NCBI RefSeq assembly: GCF_014490745.1
Contig: NZ_LZEU01000001.1
Location: 3,685,501-3,749,500, forward strand
Source: Pseudomonas alcaligenes
Lineage (GTDB): Bacteria; Pseudomonadota; Gammaproteobacteria; Pseudomonadales; Pseudomonadaceae
Direction: 5' to 3'
Length of the DNA: 64,000 nt
Positions 1 to 9,776 of the stretch are shown one piece after another; the stretch's first letter is position 1, and every line of letters starts with the position of its first letter. The notes under the pieces are model-generated. The model was not told the DNA's origin. It did no database searches and saw only the letters and a program-made list of their open reading frames with translations. Made by a program: the position numbers and the translations under genes.

Positions 1-366
1 CTCGCCGGTGTCCGGCTGGGAAACCAGCAGGTCATCGACGTTGACCCCGAGCTTGCCGGCGTAGTCCGGGTCGAGGGCGTGTTCGGCATCGACGAAGGCA
101 CAGGTAGCGCCAGCCTTCTGCGCTTCGGCGATCACCGACAGGGTCAGGGTGGTCTTACCCGAAGACTCCGGGCCGTAGATCTCGACGATCCGACCTTTCG
201 GCAGGCCGCCGATGCCGAGCGCGATGTCGAGGCCCAGGGAGCCGGTGGAAATGGCCGGAATCGCTTGGCGATCGTGGTCGCCCATGCGCATCACGGCGCC
301 CTTGCCGAATTGTTTCTCGATCTGACCCAGGGCTGCCGCCAACGCGCGCTTCTTGTTCTCGTCCAT
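1..366 (-). CDS. recA: RecA recombinase, N-terminal 122 residues (runs off the left edge)
   Basis: RecA forms filaments on single-stranded DNA, drives strand exchange and triggers LexA self-cleavage in the SOS response. Translating the minus strand from the ATG at 366 gives [10 protein letters not shown], the usual Pseudomonas start. The Walker A motif GPESSGKT lies at residues 65-72. The reading frame is open to base 1, so the C-terminal two thirds are outside the window. A GAGGA ribosome site precedes the start, and a LexA box and promoter lie 45-80 bases upstream. pncC lies upstream on the same strand, but recA has its own promoter. Confidence 0.98.
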   Translation of the reverse strand, partial: MDENKKRALAAALGQIEKQFGKGAVMRMGDHDRQAIPAISTGSLGLDIALGIGGLPKGRIVEIYGPESSGKTTLTLSVIAEAQKAGATCAFVDAEHALDPDYAGKLGVNVDDLLVSQPDTGE

Positions 367-410
367 TTCCATCCTCACGTGATCAAAGGGAGCCAATCGC
401 TCACCAACAA

Positions 411-444
411 CTGTATAAGTAGACAGTAGTATTTCATAAGGCAA
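411..444 (-). promoter_or_regulatory. recA promoter with LexA (SOS) box
   Basis: The 16-base sequence CTGTATAAGTAGACAG at 411-426 fits the LexA consensus CTG-N10-CAG. On the minus strand a -35 candidate TTGCCT (439-444) and a -10 candidate TACTTA (416-421) are separated by 17 bases, so the LexA box covers the -10. This is the expected arrangement for LexA repression of recA. The promoter elements are inferred by eye. Confidence 0.85.
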
Positions 445-453
445 GTCGCTCGC

Positions 454-954
454 CTACCCCTGCAGCGGATTTTCTCCTGCCGCCAGTCGGAGCAGCCCCT
501 GCAACGCCCGCTCCACCGTCTGCCGGCGCACCTCGCCACGATTACCCGGGAACAGGCAACGCTGGCTGAACAGCCGCTCGCCATCGGCCCAGGCCAGCCA
601 GACGGTGCCGACCGGCTTCTCCGGCGAACCGCCATCGGGCCCCGCCACGCCACTTACGGCCACGGCGAACCGCGCCCCGCTGTGCTGCTGCGCACCTTGC
701 ACCATGGCCTCGACCACTGCCTGGCTGACCGCGCCGACCTGGGCGAACAGCTCGGCCGGAACGCCCAGCTGGATGCTCTTCTGCGCATTGGAATAGGTGA
801 TGTAACCGGCCTCGAACCAGGCCGAGCTGCCGGGGATACGGGTAATCGCCTCGGCGATGCCGCCGCCGGTGCAGGACTCGGCGGTACTGACCTGAGCGCC
901 AAGGCCGTGCAGCTGGGCGCCGAGCTGTTCGGCCAGTCGGGTAATCGAATCCAC
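454..954 (-). CDS. pncC: Nicotinamide-nucleotide amidohydrolase PncC (CinA C-terminal domain)
   Basis: This 166-residue protein is the stand-alone CinA C-terminal domain. The family deamidates nicotinamide mononucleotide to nicotinate mononucleotide, recycling a by-product of NAD metabolism in the cytoplasm. The family signature [12 protein letters not shown] is near residue 24, and [11 protein letters not shown] with KPVGTVW follow at about 98-120. The length matches E. coli YgaD/PncC. It lies immediately upstream of recA on the same strand, the common gammaproteobacterial order, and is divergent from mutS with 79 bases between the two starts. Confidence 0.93.
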   Translation of the reverse strand: MDSITRLAEQLGAQLHGLGAQVSTAESCTGGGIAEAITRIPGSSAWFEAGYITYSNAQKSIQLGVPAELFAQVGAVSQAVVEAMVQGAQQHSGARFAVAVSGVAGPDGGSPEKPVGTVWLAWADGERLFSQRCLFPGNRGEVRRQTVERALQGLLRLAAGENPLQG

Positions 955-1033
955 AGTGTTCTCCGGGGTGAAACGAGCGAGGGGGATACCCTACACTAGG
1001 CGCTTTTGCGATTTCAGCCGGACACCCCGAACA

Positions 1034-3601
1034 ATGAGCGATCTTTCCGCCCACACCCCCATGATGCAGCAGTACTGGAAGCTGAAGAACCAGCACCCGG
1101 ATCAACTGATGTTCTATCGCATGGGCGACTTCTACGAGATCTTCTATGAGGACGCGAAGAAGGCGGCGGCACTGCTCGACATCACCCTGACCGCGCGCGG
1201 CTCCTCGGCCGGTCAGTCGATCCCGATGTGCGGCATCCCACACCACTCGGCCGAAGGCTACCTGGCCAAGCTGGTCAAGCTCGGCGAGTCGGTGGTGATC
1301 TGCGAACAGATCGGCGACCCGGCCACCAGCAAGGGCCCGGTGGAACGCCAGGTGGTGCGCATCATCACCCCCGGCACCATCAGCGACGAAGCCCTGCTCG
1401 ACGAGCGCCGCGACAACCTGCTGGCCGCCGTGCTGGGCGACGAACGCCTGTTCGGCCTGGCCACCCTGGACATCACCAGCGGCCGCTTCACCGTGCAGGA
1501 ACTCAAGGGCTGGGAAAACCTGCTGGCCGAGCTGGAGCGCCTGAGCCCGGCCGAGCTGCTCTACCCCGACGACTGGCCGCAAGGCCTGCCCGTGGAGAAG
1601 CGCCGTGGCAGTCGTCGCCGTGCGCCCTGGGACTTCGACCGCGACAGCGCACGCAAGAGCCTGTGCCAACAGTTCGCCACCCAGGATCTGAAAGGCTTCG
1701 GCTGCGAGAACCTGAGCCTGGCCATCGGTGCCGCCGGCTGCCTGCTCGGCTACGCCAAGGAAACCCAGCGCACCGCCCTGCCGCACCTGCGCAGCCTGCG
1801 CCACGAGCGCCTGGACGACACGGTGATCCTCGATGGCGCCAGCCGGCGCAACCTGGAGCTGGACACCAACCTCGCTGGCGGCCGCGACAACACCCTGCAA
1901 TCGGTGGTCGACCGCTGTCAGACGGCCATGGGTTCGCGTTTGCTGACCCGCTGGCTGAACCGCCCACTGCGTGATCGCACGATTCTGGAAGGTCGCCAGG
2001 ACTCCATCGCCTGTCTGCTCGACCGCTACCAGTTCGAACTGATCCAGCCGCAGCTCAAGGATATTGGCGATGTCGAGCGCATCCTCGCCCGTATCGGCCT
2101 GCGCAACGCCCGCCCGCGTGACCTGGCGCGCCTGCGCGACGCCCTCGCCGCCCTGCCACAGCTGCAGAGCGGCATGGCCAAGCTGGAAGTGCCACACCTG
2201 AGCGAGCTGGCGGTGAATATCCGCACCTATCCGGAGCTGGCCGATCTGCTGGCCCGCGCCATCATCGACAATCCGCCGGCGGTGATCCGCGACGGCGGCG
2301 TACTCAAGACTGGCTACGACGCCGAGCTGGACGAGCTGCAGTCGCTCAGCGAGAACGCCGGCCAGTACCTGATGGATCTGGAAGTGCGCGAAAAGGCGCG
2401 TACCGGCCTGGCCAATCTCAAGGTCGGCTACAACCGCGTGCATGGCTACTTCATCGAGCTGCCGAGCAAGCAGGCCGAATCGGCGCCGGCCGACTACATA
2501 CGCCGGCAGACCCTGAAAGGTGCCGAGCGCTTCATCACCCCGGAGCTCAAGGAGTTCGAGGACAAGGCACTGTCGGCCAAGAGCCGCGCCCTGGCCCGCG
2601 AGAAGCTGCTGTACGACGAGCTGCTGGAACACCTGATTGGCCATCTGGCGCCGCTGCAGGACACCGCCGCAGCCCTGGCCGAGCTGGACGTGCTGAGCAA
2701 CCTGGCCGAGCGCGCGCTGAACCTCGACCTCAATCGCCCGCGCTTCGTCGAAGAACCCTGCATGCGCATCAGCCAGGGCCGCCATCCAGTGGTCGAGCAA
2801 GTGCTGGACACGCCGTTCGTGGCCAACGATCTGGGCCTCGATGACGACACCCGCATGCTGATCATCACCGGCCCGAACATGGGCGGTAAATCGACCTACA
2901 TGCGCCAGACCGCGCTGATCGTGCTGCTCGCCCATATCGGCAGCTTCGTCCCGGCAGCCAGCTGCGAGCTGTCGCTGGTCGACCGCATCTTCACCCGCAT
3001 CGGCTCCAGCGACGACCTGGCCGGCGGGCGCTCGACCTTCATGGTCGAGATGAGCGAAACCGCCAACATCCTGCACAACGCCAGCGAGCGCAGCCTGGTA
3101 CTGATGGACGAAGTCGGCCGCGGCACCAGTACCTTCGACGGCCTGTCGCTGGCCTGGTCGGCTGCCGAACAGCTGGCCAGCCTGCGCGCCTGGACGCTGT
3201 TCGCCACCCACTACTTCGAGCTGACCGTGTTGCCGGAAAGCCAGCCGGTAGTGGCCAACGTGCACCTCAATGCCACCGAGCACAACGAGCGCATCGTCTT
3301 CCTGCACCACGTTCTGCCTGGCCCGGCCAGCCAGAGTTATGGCCTGGCCGTGGCGCAACTGGCAGGCGTACCGGCACCGGTGATCCAGCGCGCCCGCGAG
3401 CACCTGGCGCGCTTGGAAACCACCAGCCTGCCTCACGAAGCACCGCATGCTACCCCTGGCCAGCCGGCCGCTCCGATGCAGAACGACCTGTTCGCCAGCC
3501 TGCCGCATCCGGTGCTGGAGGAATTGGCCAAGATCAATCCCGATGATCTGACACCGCGTCGCGCGCTGGAGCTGTTATATACATGGAAGACGCGGATCTG
3601 A
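1034..3601 (+). CDS. mutS: DNA mismatch repair ATPase MutS
   Basis: MutS recognises mismatches and small loops and recruits MutL. The protein is 855 residues, the normal Pseudomonas length, if translation starts at the ATG at 1034 ([11 protein letters not shown]). The open frame extends 26 codons further upstream, but that stretch lacks family similarity. The mismatch-wedge motif GDFYEIF is at residues 31-37, the Walker A motif GPNMGGKST at about 613-621, and the Walker B/signature region with [12 protein letters not shown] follows. The clamp and lever regions appear uninterrupted. It is transcribed away from pncC and followed by fdxA. Confidence 0.97.
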   Translation: MSDLSAHTPMMQQYWKLKNQHPDQLMFYRMGDFYEIFYEDAKKAAALLDITLTARGSSAGQSIPMCGIPHHSAEGYLAKLVKLGESVVICEQIGDPATSKGPVERQVVRIITPGTISDEALLDERRDNLLAAVLGDERLFGLATLDITSGRFTVQELKGWENLLAELERLSPAELLYPDDWPQGLPVEKRRGSRRRAPWDFDRDSARKSLCQQFATQDLKGFGCENLSLAIGAAGCLLGYAKETQRTALPHLRSLRHERLDDTVILDGASRRNLELDTNLAGGRDNTLQSVVDRCQTAMGSRLLTRWLNRPLRDRTILEGRQDSIACLLDRYQFELIQPQLKDIGDVERILARIGLRNARPRDLARLRDALAALPQLQSGMAKLEVPHLSELAVNIRTYPELADLLARAIIDNPPAVIRDGGVLKTGYDAELDELQSLSENAGQYLMDLEVREKARTGLANLKVGYNRVHGYFIELPSKQAESAPADYIRRQTLKGAERFITPELKEFEDKALSAKSRALAREKLLYDELLEHLIGHLAPLQDTAAALAELDVLSNLAERALNLDLNRPRFVEEPCMRISQGRHPVVEQVLDTPFVANDLGLDDDTRMLIITGPNMGGKSTYMRQTALIVLLAHIGSFVPAASCELSLVDRIFTRIGSSDDLAGGRSTFMVEMSETANILHNASERSLVLMDEVGRGTSTFDGLSLAWSAAEQLASLRAWTLFATHYFELTVLPESQPVVANVHLNATEHNERIVFLHHVLPGPASQSYGLAVAQLAGVPAPVIQRAREHLARLETTSLPHEAPHATPGQPAAPMQNDLFASLPHPVLEELAKINPDDLTPRRALELLYTWKTRI

Positions 3602-3739
3602 CAGCGAGCCTCGCAAACTGGTAGAATCCGCGCGCTTTTAAGATTGCCCGACCTCCAGCCTGAGTCGAGGCCGTCACTTTTTGTGCCGAAGACCCACCCA
3701 GAACGGGGCACGGCCGCTGTTTGAGGAGAGAATCAGAAC

Positions 3740-4063
3740 ATGACTTTCGTCGTCACCGACAACTGCATCAAGTGCAAATACACCGACTGCGTGGAAGTTT
3801 GTCCGGTGGACTGCTTCTACGAAGGCCCGAACTTTCTGGTTATCCATCCGGACGAGTGCATCGACTGCGCCCTCTGCGAGCCAGAATGCCCAGCCCAGGC
3901 CATCTTCTCAGAAGACGAAGTGCCGGAAGACATGCAGGAGTTCATCGCGCTGAACACCGAGCTGGCGGAAGTCTGGCCGAACATCACCGAGAAGAAAGAA
4001 GCGCTGGCCGACGCCGAAGAGTGGGATGGCGTGAAGGACAAGCTGAAGCATCTGGAGCGCTAA
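3740..4063 (+). CDS. fdxA: Seven-iron (3Fe-4S/4Fe-4S) ferredoxin FdxA
   Basis: This is a small acidic electron carrier of 107 residues, matching Azotobacter ferredoxin I in size. The cysteines at 9, 12, 17, 21 and 25 and the C-x2-C-x2-C-x3-C set at 40, 43, 46 and 50 give the ligand pattern for one 3Fe-4S and one 4Fe-4S cluster. The GAGGAG ribosome site 12 bases upstream supports the ATG at 3740. It is monocistronic, closed by a strong terminator at 4079-4107. The mutS-fdxA-rsmZ-rpoS order is conserved in pseudomonads. Confidence 0.96.
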   Translation: MTFVVTDNCIKCKYTDCVEVCPVDCFYEGPNFLVIHPDECIDCALCEPECPAQAIFSEDEVPEDMQEFIALNTELAEVWPNITEKKEALADAEEWDGVKDKLKHLER

Positions 4064-4078
4064 GCTCCTGCTGCAACG

Positions 4079-4107
4079 TAAAAGGCCCGCTCGCTGCGGG
4101 CCTTTTG
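4079..4107 (+). terminator. Rho-independent terminator of fdxA
   Basis: The arms AAAAGGCCCGC and GCGGGCCTTTT flank a 5-base loop and end in a T run, 16 bases after the fdxA stop. Confidence 0.92.
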
Positions 4108-4130
4108 CTGTGGGCAGTTTTCTCCGGGCA

Positions 4131-4262
4131 AAAAAAGGGGCGGCTATTGCCGCCCACTCTTTTTTCCCTACTCCCTGAGAATCCTGCCATCTTCCTGATG
4201 AACTGCATCCTGCAGTGGTTCCCTGGTCGTCGTCCTGACAACCTGCGCCTTTCCCTTGGCAC
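4131..4262 (-). ncRNA. rsmZ: RsmZ, regulatory RNA that sequesters RsmA/CsrA
   Basis: In the fdxA-rpoS gap the minus strand carries an RNA gene of about 130 bases rich in GGA motifs. It contains at least eight AGGGA, CAGGA or similar sites, several in hairpin loops such as ACTGCAGGATGCAGT. It ends in a GC hairpin (GGGCGGC-aata-GCCGCCC) followed by seven T. A TAATAT -10 box at 4269-4274 places the start near 4262. A GacA-type palindrome is centred about 182 bases upstream. RsmZ binds the translational repressor RsmA/RsmE through its GGA sites and relieves repression under GacS/GacA control. Position, orientation, motifs and terminator all agree. The exact 5' end is inferred. Confidence 0.93.
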
Positions 4263-4268
4263 AGCTTC

Positions 4269-4274
4269 ATATTA
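4269..4274 (-). promoter_or_regulatory. -10 box of rsmZ
   Basis: TAATAT on the minus strand, about 7 bases before the inferred rsmZ start and at the normal distance from the GacA site. No convincing -35 box is needed for this activated promoter. Confidence 0.65.
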
Positions 4275-4435
4275 CCTCTTACCCCGCTGCTCACAAGGCC
4301 ACCTACAGACGCCAGACCTTGCCTTCCGGCCTACTCTAAAAAATAAAAATCCTTTTAATACATATAGTTATAAAAATTCAACGCTGGAAAAACGTCGACT
4401 TCTGGCGCGCCTTTCCTGCGATGTCCTACAGCAGA

Positions 4436-4453
4436 TGTAAGCGAAGGCTTACA
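4436..4453 (-). promoter_or_regulatory. GacA upstream activating site of rsmZ
   Basis: TGTAAGCGAAGGCTTACA is an 18-base palindrome that fits the known rsm upstream element TGTAAG-N6-CTTACA. It lies about 180 bases before the inferred rsmZ start, as in other pseudomonads, and just beyond the rpoS terminator. Confidence 0.92.
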
Positions 4454-4463
4454 TGCCCCCCAT

Positions 4464-4491
4464 AAAAAACCCGGCATACGCCGGGTTTTTT
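4464..4491 (-). terminator. Terminator of rpoS
   Basis: The hairpin AAAAAACCCGGC-atac-GCCGGGTTTTTT has A and T runs on both sides. On the minus strand it follows the rpoS stop by about 18 bases and separates rpoS transcription from the rsmZ control region. Confidence 0.92.
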
Positions 4492-4509
4492 CAAGCTGCG
4501 AGAGATCAG

Positions 4510-5514
4510 CTACTGGAACAAGGCGTCGCTCGACAAGCCATTTTTCTCCAGAATCTCACGCAACCGTTTGAGCGCCTCCACCTGGATCTGCCGTACCCGT
4601 TCGCGGGTCAGGCCGATTTCCTGGCCAACCTCTTCCAGCGTGCAACTCTCATGGCCACGCAGGCCAAAGCGCCGCACCACCACTTCGCGCTGTTTGTCGG
4701 TGAGCTCCGACAGCCACTGATCGATGCTCTCCGAAAGATCATCGTCCTGCAGCAGATCACAGGGATCCGAAGGGCGATCATCGGTGAGGGTATCAAGCAG
4801 AGTCTTGTCCGAGTCCGGGCCGAGGGAGACGTCCACCGAAGTAACCCGTTCGTTGAGGCCGAGCATGCGCTTGACCTCGTCGACCGGCTTCTCCAGCAGG
4901 TTGGCGATCTCTTCCGCCGACGGCTCGTGATCCAGCTTCTGGGTCAGCTCGCGGGCGGCGCGCAGGTAGACGTTGAGTTCCTTGACCACATGGATTGGCA
5001 GGCGAATCGTGCGGGTCTGATTCATGATCGCCCGCTCGATGGTCTGACGGATCCACCAGGTGGCATAGGTCGAGAAGCGGAAGCCGCGCTCGGGGTCGAA
5101 CTTCTCGACCGCACGAATCAGACCGAGGTTGCCCTCTTCGATCAGATCCAGCAGTGACAGGCCGCGATTGACATAGCGACGGGCGATCTTCACCACCAGG
5201 CGCAAGTTGCTCTCGATCATGCGTTTGCGCCCAGCCGGATCGCCCTTCTGCGCCAAACGCGCGAAGTGCACTTCTTCCTGGGGAGTCAGCAGAGGGGAAA
5301 AACCGATTTCGTTGAGGTACAGCTGAGTGGCGTCTAGCGCCCGGGTGTAATCGATGTATTTGTGTTGCTTGAGACTAGTGGTCGAATTTCTGGATTTGGC
5401 GCTGGAAAGCGACAGCTCGGCTTCCTCTGTCAGATCTTCCAGAACGATGCCGGGCTCCATCAGAAGCACTTCATCGTCGACGTCAAACTCCGGCGCTTCT
5501 TTTTTGAGTGCCAT
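4510..5514 (-). CDS. rpoS: Stationary-phase sigma factor RpoS (sigma-38)
   Basis: RpoS directs RNA polymerase to stationary-phase and stress genes. At 334 residues it equals the P. aeruginosa protein. Region 1.2 starts near residue 61 ([17 protein letters not shown]). Region 2, with [19 protein letters not shown] and [16 protein letters not shown], spans about 96-163. Region 4.2 near the C-terminus carries [17 protein letters not shown]. The ribosome site AAGGA lies 8 bases before the ATG at 5514. It sits downstream of nlpD. In related bacteria the main rpoS promoter lies inside nlpD, but I could not pick it out here. Confidence 0.98.
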   Translation of the reverse strand: MALKKEAPEFDVDDEVLLMEPGIVLEDLTEEAELSLSSAKSRNSTTSLKQHKYIDYTRALDATQLYLNEIGFSPLLTPQEEVHFARLAQKGDPAGRKRMIESNLRLVVKIARRYVNRGLSLLDLIEEGNLGLIRAVEKFDPERGFRFSTYATWWIRQTIERAIMNQTRTIRLPIHVVKELNVYLRAARELTQKLDHEPSAEEIANLLEKPVDEVKRMLGLNERVTSVDVSLGPDSDKTLLDTLTDDRPSDPCDLLQDDDLSESIDQWLSELTDKQREVVVRRFGLRGHESCTLEEVGQEIGLTRERVRQIQVEALKRLREILEKNGLSSDALFQ

Positions 5515-5674
5515 TGTTGTTGTCCTTTCATTGAGTTCGACAACAAGCCCTGGCGCACCTTTAAACAGGCTTTCTTCACAGAGAGAATCGGCCCCCCAAG
5601 CTCACCTGCAAGCAAGCCTGCCGCCGACACATCGCTTCTGCTGAAAAGACTGGATAACTCCCTGGCAACACCAA

Positions 5675-5705
5675 AGCCCGCTCCACCCACGGGTGGTTAC
5701 GGGCT
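5675..5705 (-). terminator. Stem-loop between nlpD and rpoS
   Basis: A nested hairpin lies 11 bases after the nlpD stop. The outer arms are AGCCCG and CGGGCT and the inner arms CCACCC and GGGTGG. The tail TTGGTGTTG is only weakly T-rich, so it may be a partial terminator or a processing or leader structure for rpoS. Confidence 0.55.
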
Positions 5706-5715
5706 GGCGGCAGGA

Positions 5716-6624
5716 TCAACGGCGAGGCAGATATTGCAGGGGGTCTACAGGTTTGCCCTGGCGGCGAATCTCAAAATGGAGTTTCACCCGGTCGGTTCCC
5801 GTGGAGCCCATCTCGGCGATATGTTGCCCAGCTTTGACCTGCTGTCCCTCCCGAACCAGCAGCCTGCGGTTATGTCCGTAGGCGCTTACGTAGGTATCGC
5901 TGTGCTTGATGATCACCAGTTCACCGTAGCCCCGTAAACCACTTCCGGCGTACACCACGGAACCATCAGACGCAGCTAAAACAGGCTGGCCCAATTCCCC
6001 GGCGATATCAATTCCTTTATTCAAACTGCCGTTTGAGGAGAATTTGCCGATCAGGGCACCGCCTGCCGGCCATGCCCAGCCCTGGGCAGAACGGTTGACC
6101 GCCTGTACCTTGCCGGCCACCGCAGGAGTGCTGCTGACCGGCCCTGGCGCCTGGGTGATCGGAACCTGAGCAGGCTGCTGCAGCGGCGGATTGGGCTGCG
6201 CGGCCGGCGCCGGTGGGCGAGTGGTCACCACAGTACTCGCCGGCTTGCTCCCCTGCGGCACACTGGCCGGCGGAACATTCTGGGCCACGACGGGCGCCGC
6301 GCCCTGGGGCAGATCGAAGCGAATCCGCTGCCCCGGCACAATGGTGTAGGGCGCCGCGATGTTGTTGCGCGCCGCCAGCGCCTTCCAGTCCCAGCCGAAA
6401 CGGAAGGCGATGGAGTACAGCGTGTCGCCGCGCTGCACGATGTACTGGCCGCCCGTGGCCTGCGGTCGCGTCGGCGCCGCATTGCCGGCGCCATGGGTAC
6501 GATCCACGACCTGCACCGGCGTGGCAGGCGAGCTGTTACAGCCCGACAGGATGGCGGCGAAAACCGCGGCCCCCAGGCCACTCAGGCCCATCAGGCACTT
6601 TCGCTGCTGTCTGCTTGGACTCAC
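5716..6624 (-). CDS. nlpD: Lipoprotein NlpD (LysM plus degenerate LytM/M23 domain), amidase activator
   Basis: NlpD is an outer-membrane lipoprotein that activates cell-wall amidases during division. The GTG at 6624 is chosen as start because AAGGGGAG precedes it by about 6 bases. This gives 302 residues; an upstream ATG at 6669 would add 15. A hydrophobic segment ends in the lipobox LSGC. A LysM domain follows (QYIVQRGDTLYSIAFRFGWD). The C-terminal LytM domain has NKGIDIAG and VKLHFEIR where active peptidases have HxGxD and HxH, so zinc ligands are lost as in known activators. It lies between pcm and rpoS. Confidence 0.95.
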   Translation of the reverse strand: MSPSRQQRKCLMGLSGLGAAVFAAILSGCNSSPATPVQVVDRTHGAGNAAPTRPQATGGQYIVQRGDTLYSIAFRFGWDWKALAARNNIAAPYTIVPGQRIRFDLPQGAAPVVAQNVPPASVPQGSKPASTVVTTRPPAPAAQPNPPLQQPAQVPITQAPGPVSSTPAVAGKVQAVNRSAQGWAWPAGGALIGKFSSNGSLNKGIDIAGELGQPVLAASDGSVVYAGSGLRGYGELVIIKHSDTYVSAYGHNRRLLVREGQQVKAGQHIAEMGSTGTDRVKLHFEIRRQGKPVDPLQYLPRR

Positions 6625-6731
6625 CCCGTGCTCCCCTTGCCGGTGTTTCTTGGAAATATAGGTCTGCATTGTGCCGGAATTTTCCGGCAGAACCAGTCGC
6701 TTGCCGCGCGGGTTCCGCCATGACGATCCGC

Positions 6732-7406
6732 TCAGGCCAACGGGCCGTTGAGCAGTGGCACGAAGCGCACCAGATCAAGCACATGCCGGCTGTAGCCATC
6801 CTCTTCGCGGATGATCAGCAGCAACTCCTGCACATCGCCGGCACCCACCGGAATCACCAGACGCCCCCCGGGCGCCAGTTGATCCAGCAGAGCCTGTGGC
6901 ACTTCGGCGGCAGCTGCGGTGACGATGATGCCGTTATATGGCCCCAGGGCATTCCAGCCTTCCCAGCCATCGCCCCAGCGAAATACCACGTTGCGCAGGT
7001 TGAGTTCGACCAGGCGCTCCTTGGCCTTGTCCTGCAGGCTCTGGATGCGCTCGACGGAAAACACCCGCTCGACCAGCTGCGCCAGCACGGCGGTCTGGTA
7101 ACCGGAGCCGGTGCCGATCTCCAGCACCTTGTCCAGCGGCCCGGCAGCAAGCAGCAGCTCGGTCATACGCCCGACCATGTACGGCTGGGAGATGGTCTGG
7201 TTGTGGCCGATGGGCAGCGCAGTGTCTTCGTAGGCGCGATGGGCCAGCGCCTCGTCGACGAACAGGTGGCGCGGCGTGCGGCGAATGACTTCCAGCACCC
7301 GCGGATTGGACAGGCCTTCCTCGTACAGCCGTTCGATCAGCCGCTCGCGGGTCCGTTGCGAGGTCATGCCGATCCCGTGGCGTTGCAGATGATCCTGGCC
7401 GCGCAT
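6732..7406 (-). CDS. pcm: Protein-L-isoaspartate O-methyltransferase
   Basis: Pcm methylates isoaspartyl residues so that damaged proteins can be repaired, using S-adenosylmethionine. The SAM-binding motif is [16 protein letters not shown]. It is preceded by the family segment [20 protein letters not shown]. Three starts are possible. I chose the ATG at 7406 (224 residues) because it overlaps the surE stop by one base (TGATG) and has GGAGGG nine bases upstream. The ATG at 7367 ([10 protein letters not shown], 211 residues) matches the form I recall for P. aeruginosa. It lies in the conserved surE-pcm-nlpD-rpoS run. Confidence 0.95.
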   Translation of the reverse strand: MRGQDHLQRHGIGMTSQRTRERLIERLYEEGLSNPRVLEVIRRTPRHLFVDEALAHRAYEDTALPIGHNQTISQPYMVGRMTELLLAAGPLDKVLEIGTGSGYQTAVLAQLVERVFSVERIQSLQDKAKERLVELNLRNVVFRWGDGWEGWNALGPYNGIIVTAAAAEVPQALLDQLAPGGRLVIPVGAGDVQELLLIIREEDGYSRHVLDLVRFVPLLNGPLA

Positions 7407-8155
7407 CAGAGCAGGCCCTCCAGCCAACCCTCGAGACTGGCGAAGGCGTCGTTGAAGGTGCGATCCAGCTGCAGCGGGGTGATCGACACGTAACCCTGCA
7501 TCACCGCATGGAAGTCGGTACCCGGGCCGCCATCCTCGGCATCGCCGGAAATCGAAATCCAGTAGCCTTCCTTGCCACGCGGGTTGACCACCTTGACCGG
7601 CGCCGCCGCGCGGGCGCGGTGGCCGAGACGGGTCAGCTGGATACCGCGGATGCGCTCCAGCGGCAGGTTAGGCACGTTGACGTTGAGCACGCTGCGCGGC
7701 GGCAGATCGAGCTGCCCGTGGGCCTCGACCAGCTTGCGGGCGAAATAGGCGGCCGTCGGCAGATTGTCTGGCTGGCGCGACAGCAACGAGAAAGCGAACG
7801 CCGGACGATTGAGAAAGCGCCCTTCCAGCGCCGCGGCCACTGTGCCGGAATACAGCACGTCGTCGCCCAGGTTGGCGCCCAGGTTGATGCCCGATACCAC
7901 CATCTCCGGCACCTGCTCGAACAGGCCGTTGAGCCCCAGGTGCACACAATCGGTCGGTGTGCCATTGAGGCTGATATAGCCATTGGGCAGGCGCGTCGGG
8001 TGCAGCGGACGGTCGAGGGTCAGCGAGCTGCTGGCGCCGCTCTTGTCCTCGGCCGGGGCAACGATCACACAGTCGGCGTAGTCGGCCAGCGCGCCATGCA
8101 GCGCGGCGATACCGGGCGCCATTACCCCGTCGTCGTTGGAAATCAGAATTCGCAT
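7406..8155 (-). CDS. surE: 5'/3'-nucleotidase SurE
   Basis: SurE is a metal-dependent survival phosphatase acting on nucleoside monophosphates. It starts [15 protein letters not shown], with the metal-binding Asp pair at residues 8-9. It continues with SGASSSLT and NGTPTDCV, and with [18 protein letters not shown] in the middle. The ATG at 8155 gives 249 residues, the usual length. It overlaps the end of truD by 13 bases, and its stop overlaps the pcm start, so the run looks translationally coupled. Confidence 0.96.
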   Translation of the reverse strand: MRILISNDDGVMAPGIAALHGALADYADCVIVAPAEDKSGASSSLTLDRPLHPTRLPNGYISLNGTPTDCVHLGLNGLFEQVPEMVVSGINLGANLGDDVLYSGTVAAALEGRFLNRPAFAFSLLSRQPDNLPTAAYFARKLVEAHGQLDLPPRSVLNVNVPNLPLERIRGIQLTRLGHRARAAAPVKVVNPRGKEGYWISISGDAEDGGPGTDFHAVMQGYVSITPLQLDRTFNDAFASLEGWLEGLL

Positions 8156-9201
8156 GGGTTTTCCATCTGCCCTGCCGGCAGTAGATCGACCAGTTCGCGC
8201 ACCACCACGGTGGCGAAGCATCCGGCCGGCAGGACGAAGTGCAGTTGCAGAATGTCAGGCTCCGGATAATGCCACGTCAAACCGCCGATGGGGAGGCGCA
8301 GGATGCGCCGTTCGTGCGCCATGCCCGCTTCGACTAGCCAGTCCGCCAGGGCCTGCTCGCTGGTGGCCACGCCCTGCTCCAGCTCGTGCGCGGCACCGGC
8401 AGCGGGCGACGGCCCGGCGCCCCACAGCGGCCCGGTGGGATGCAGGTCGAGAATGGCCAGGCGCGGGTCGCTGCACTCGGCCTCGCCGGCCATAAAGAAG
8501 CTGCGGCTGTCGGTAAAGGCCAGCAGGTCGCCGACCGCGACCTGGTTCCAGTTACCCGCCGCCACCCGCTCGCCCAACAGGCGATTGAACAGGTAGCTGC
8601 GCGCCGCCGAGAGCAGGCGCGAGCGCAGATTGCGCGGCTCCGGCAGCTCGTGACGCTCAGCGAACTGGCGCGCCTCGAAGACGTTGCCGCCCTGGAAACC
8701 GAAACGCTGCAGGCCGTAATAGTTGGGCACGCCCTGGGCCTGGATCTGCTGCAGGCGCTGCTCCAGCGCTGCCTTGTCGCCGTCGAACTGGGTCAGGCGC
8801 AGGGTAAAACCGTTGGCCGAATGGGCGCCGCGCTGCAGTTTGCGCGAGTGCCGTGCGGTCTTGAGGATACTCAGGCTGTGGCCTTCGGCCGCGCTCAGGT
8901 CGGGATCGGCCTTGCCCGGCAAATGCAGGCTGAACCACTGACGGGTCAGCGCCTGGCGATCCTTCAGCCCGGCGTAGCTGATATTGCGCTGCGATACGCC
9001 GGCGGCCCGGGCCAGGCGGCGCGCCGCCTCCTCGGTATTGAGGCCGCGCTTTTCCACCCACAGCCACAGGTGTTCGCCCTGGCCGGACAGCGGGATGTCG
9101 AGCACTTCGTCGACCTGGAAATCTTCCGCCGTGGCCTTGAGCACGGCGCGACCACAGGCCTCGCCATGGGCGCGCGGGCCGAGCAGCTGCAGCTCGTTCA
9201 T
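8143..9201 (-). CDS. truD: tRNA pseudouridine(13) synthase TruD
   Basis: TruD converts uridine 13 of tRNA-Glu to pseudouridine. The 352-residue protein has the family segment [17 protein letters not shown], with the catalytic Asp at residue 81. N-terminal [10 protein letters not shown] and the later NYYGLQRFG are also family landmarks. The ATG at 9201 overlaps the ispF stop (ATGA), and its 3' end overlaps the surE start, so it lies in a tight leftward run. Confidence 0.96.
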   Translation of the reverse strand: MNELQLLGPRAHGEACGRAVLKATAEDFQVDEVLDIPLSGQGEHLWLWVEKRGLNTEEAARRLARAAGVSQRNISYAGLKDRQALTRQWFSLHLPGKADPDLSAAEGHSLSILKTARHSRKLQRGAHSANGFTLRLTQFDGDKAALEQRLQQIQAQGVPNYYGLQRFGFQGGNVFEARQFAERHELPEPRNLRSRLLSAARSYLFNRLLGERVAAGNWNQVAVGDLLAFTDSRSFFMAGEAECSDPRLAILDLHPTGPLWGAGPSPAAGAAHELEQGVATSEQALADWLVEAGMAHERRILRLPIGGLTWHYPEPDILQLHFVLPAGCFATVVVRELVDLLPAGQMENPCEF

Positions 9202-9671
9202 GCCTTCACCAACAGCGCCACTGCGTGTACCGCAATGCCTTCCTCACGACCGGTAAAGCCGAGCTTCTCGGTGGTAGTGGCCTTGACGTTGACCTGATCC
9301 AGCTCGACCTGCAGGTCGGCGGCGATCAGAGCGCGCATGGTCTCGATATGCGGCGCCATCTTCGGCGCCTGGGCGACGATAGTGCCGTCGACGTTGCCGA
9401 CCACATAGCCTTTGGCGTGGATCAGGCCGACCACATGGCGCAGCAGAGCACGGCTGTCGGCGCCCTTGAAAGTCGGGTCGGTATCGGGAAAGTGCTTGCC
9501 GATATCGCCCAGCGCCGCGGCGCCGAGCAGCGCATCGCTGAGCGCATGCAGCAGCACATCGCCATCGGAATGGGCGATCAGGCCGAACTTGTGGGGAATG
9601 CGCACGCCGCCGAGGGTGATGAAATCGCCCTCGCCGAAGCGGTGCACGTCGTAGCCATGGCCGATACGCAT
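9198..9671 (-). CDS. ispF: 2-C-methyl-D-erythritol 2,4-cyclodiphosphate synthase
   Basis: IspF forms the cyclic diphosphate of the MEP isoprenoid pathway. Starting at the ATG at 9671 ([16 protein letters not shown]) gives 157 residues, the usual size. The zinc ligands are Asp8 and His10 in GYDVHRF, and a His in [14 protein letters not shown]. The C-terminal [21 protein letters not shown] is also typical. The ORF extends upstream through the hairpin and repeat region, but those codons are not family sequence. The stop overlaps the truD start by 4 bases. Confidence 0.96.
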   Translation of the reverse strand: MRIGHGYDVHRFGEGDFITLGGVRIPHKFGLIAHSDGDVLLHALSDALLGAAALGDIGKHFPDTDPTFKGADSRALLRHVVGLIHAKGYVVGNVDGTIVAQAPKMAPHIETMRALIAADLQVELDQVNVKATTTEKLGFTGREEGIAVHAVALLVKA

Positions 9672-9680
9672 AAGGAAGAA

Positions 9681-9701
9681 CGCCCTGAAAATGTCAGGGC
9701 G
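9681..9701 (-). terminator. Hairpin just upstream of ispF
   Basis: GCCCTGA and TCAGGGC form a 7-base stem with a 5-base loop. On the minus strand it is followed by GTTCTTCCTT and ends about 10 bases before the ispF start. It may be a weak terminator for fghA read-through or a translational leader structure. Confidence 0.45.
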
Positions 9702-9711
9702 TGATTCTACC

Positions 9712-9776
9712 GTAGGAGCGAGCTCTGCTCGCGAATTCAGCGCATACAAAGCTTCGCGAGCAAAGCTCGCTCCTAC
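9712..9776. repeat. REPIN (paired REP sequences) between ispF and fghA
   Basis: Two 24-base arms in inverted orientation (9712-9735 and 9753-9776) begin with GTAGGAGCGAGCT and end CTCGCGAA. They differ at one internal position and are separated by 17 bases. The same arm recurs at 12811-12875. The TAG of the right-hand arm, read on the minus strand, is the stop codon of fghA. Confidence 0.9.

Noticed and set aside
542..3508. A 988-codon open frame antisense to pncC and mutS
   Set aside because: It is a high-GC shadow frame; the opposite strand encodes complete MutS and PncC with all family motifs.
3721..4440. A 239-codon open frame covering fdxA and the rpoS gap
   Set aside because: It runs out of frame through fdxA, a terminator and the rsmZ gene.
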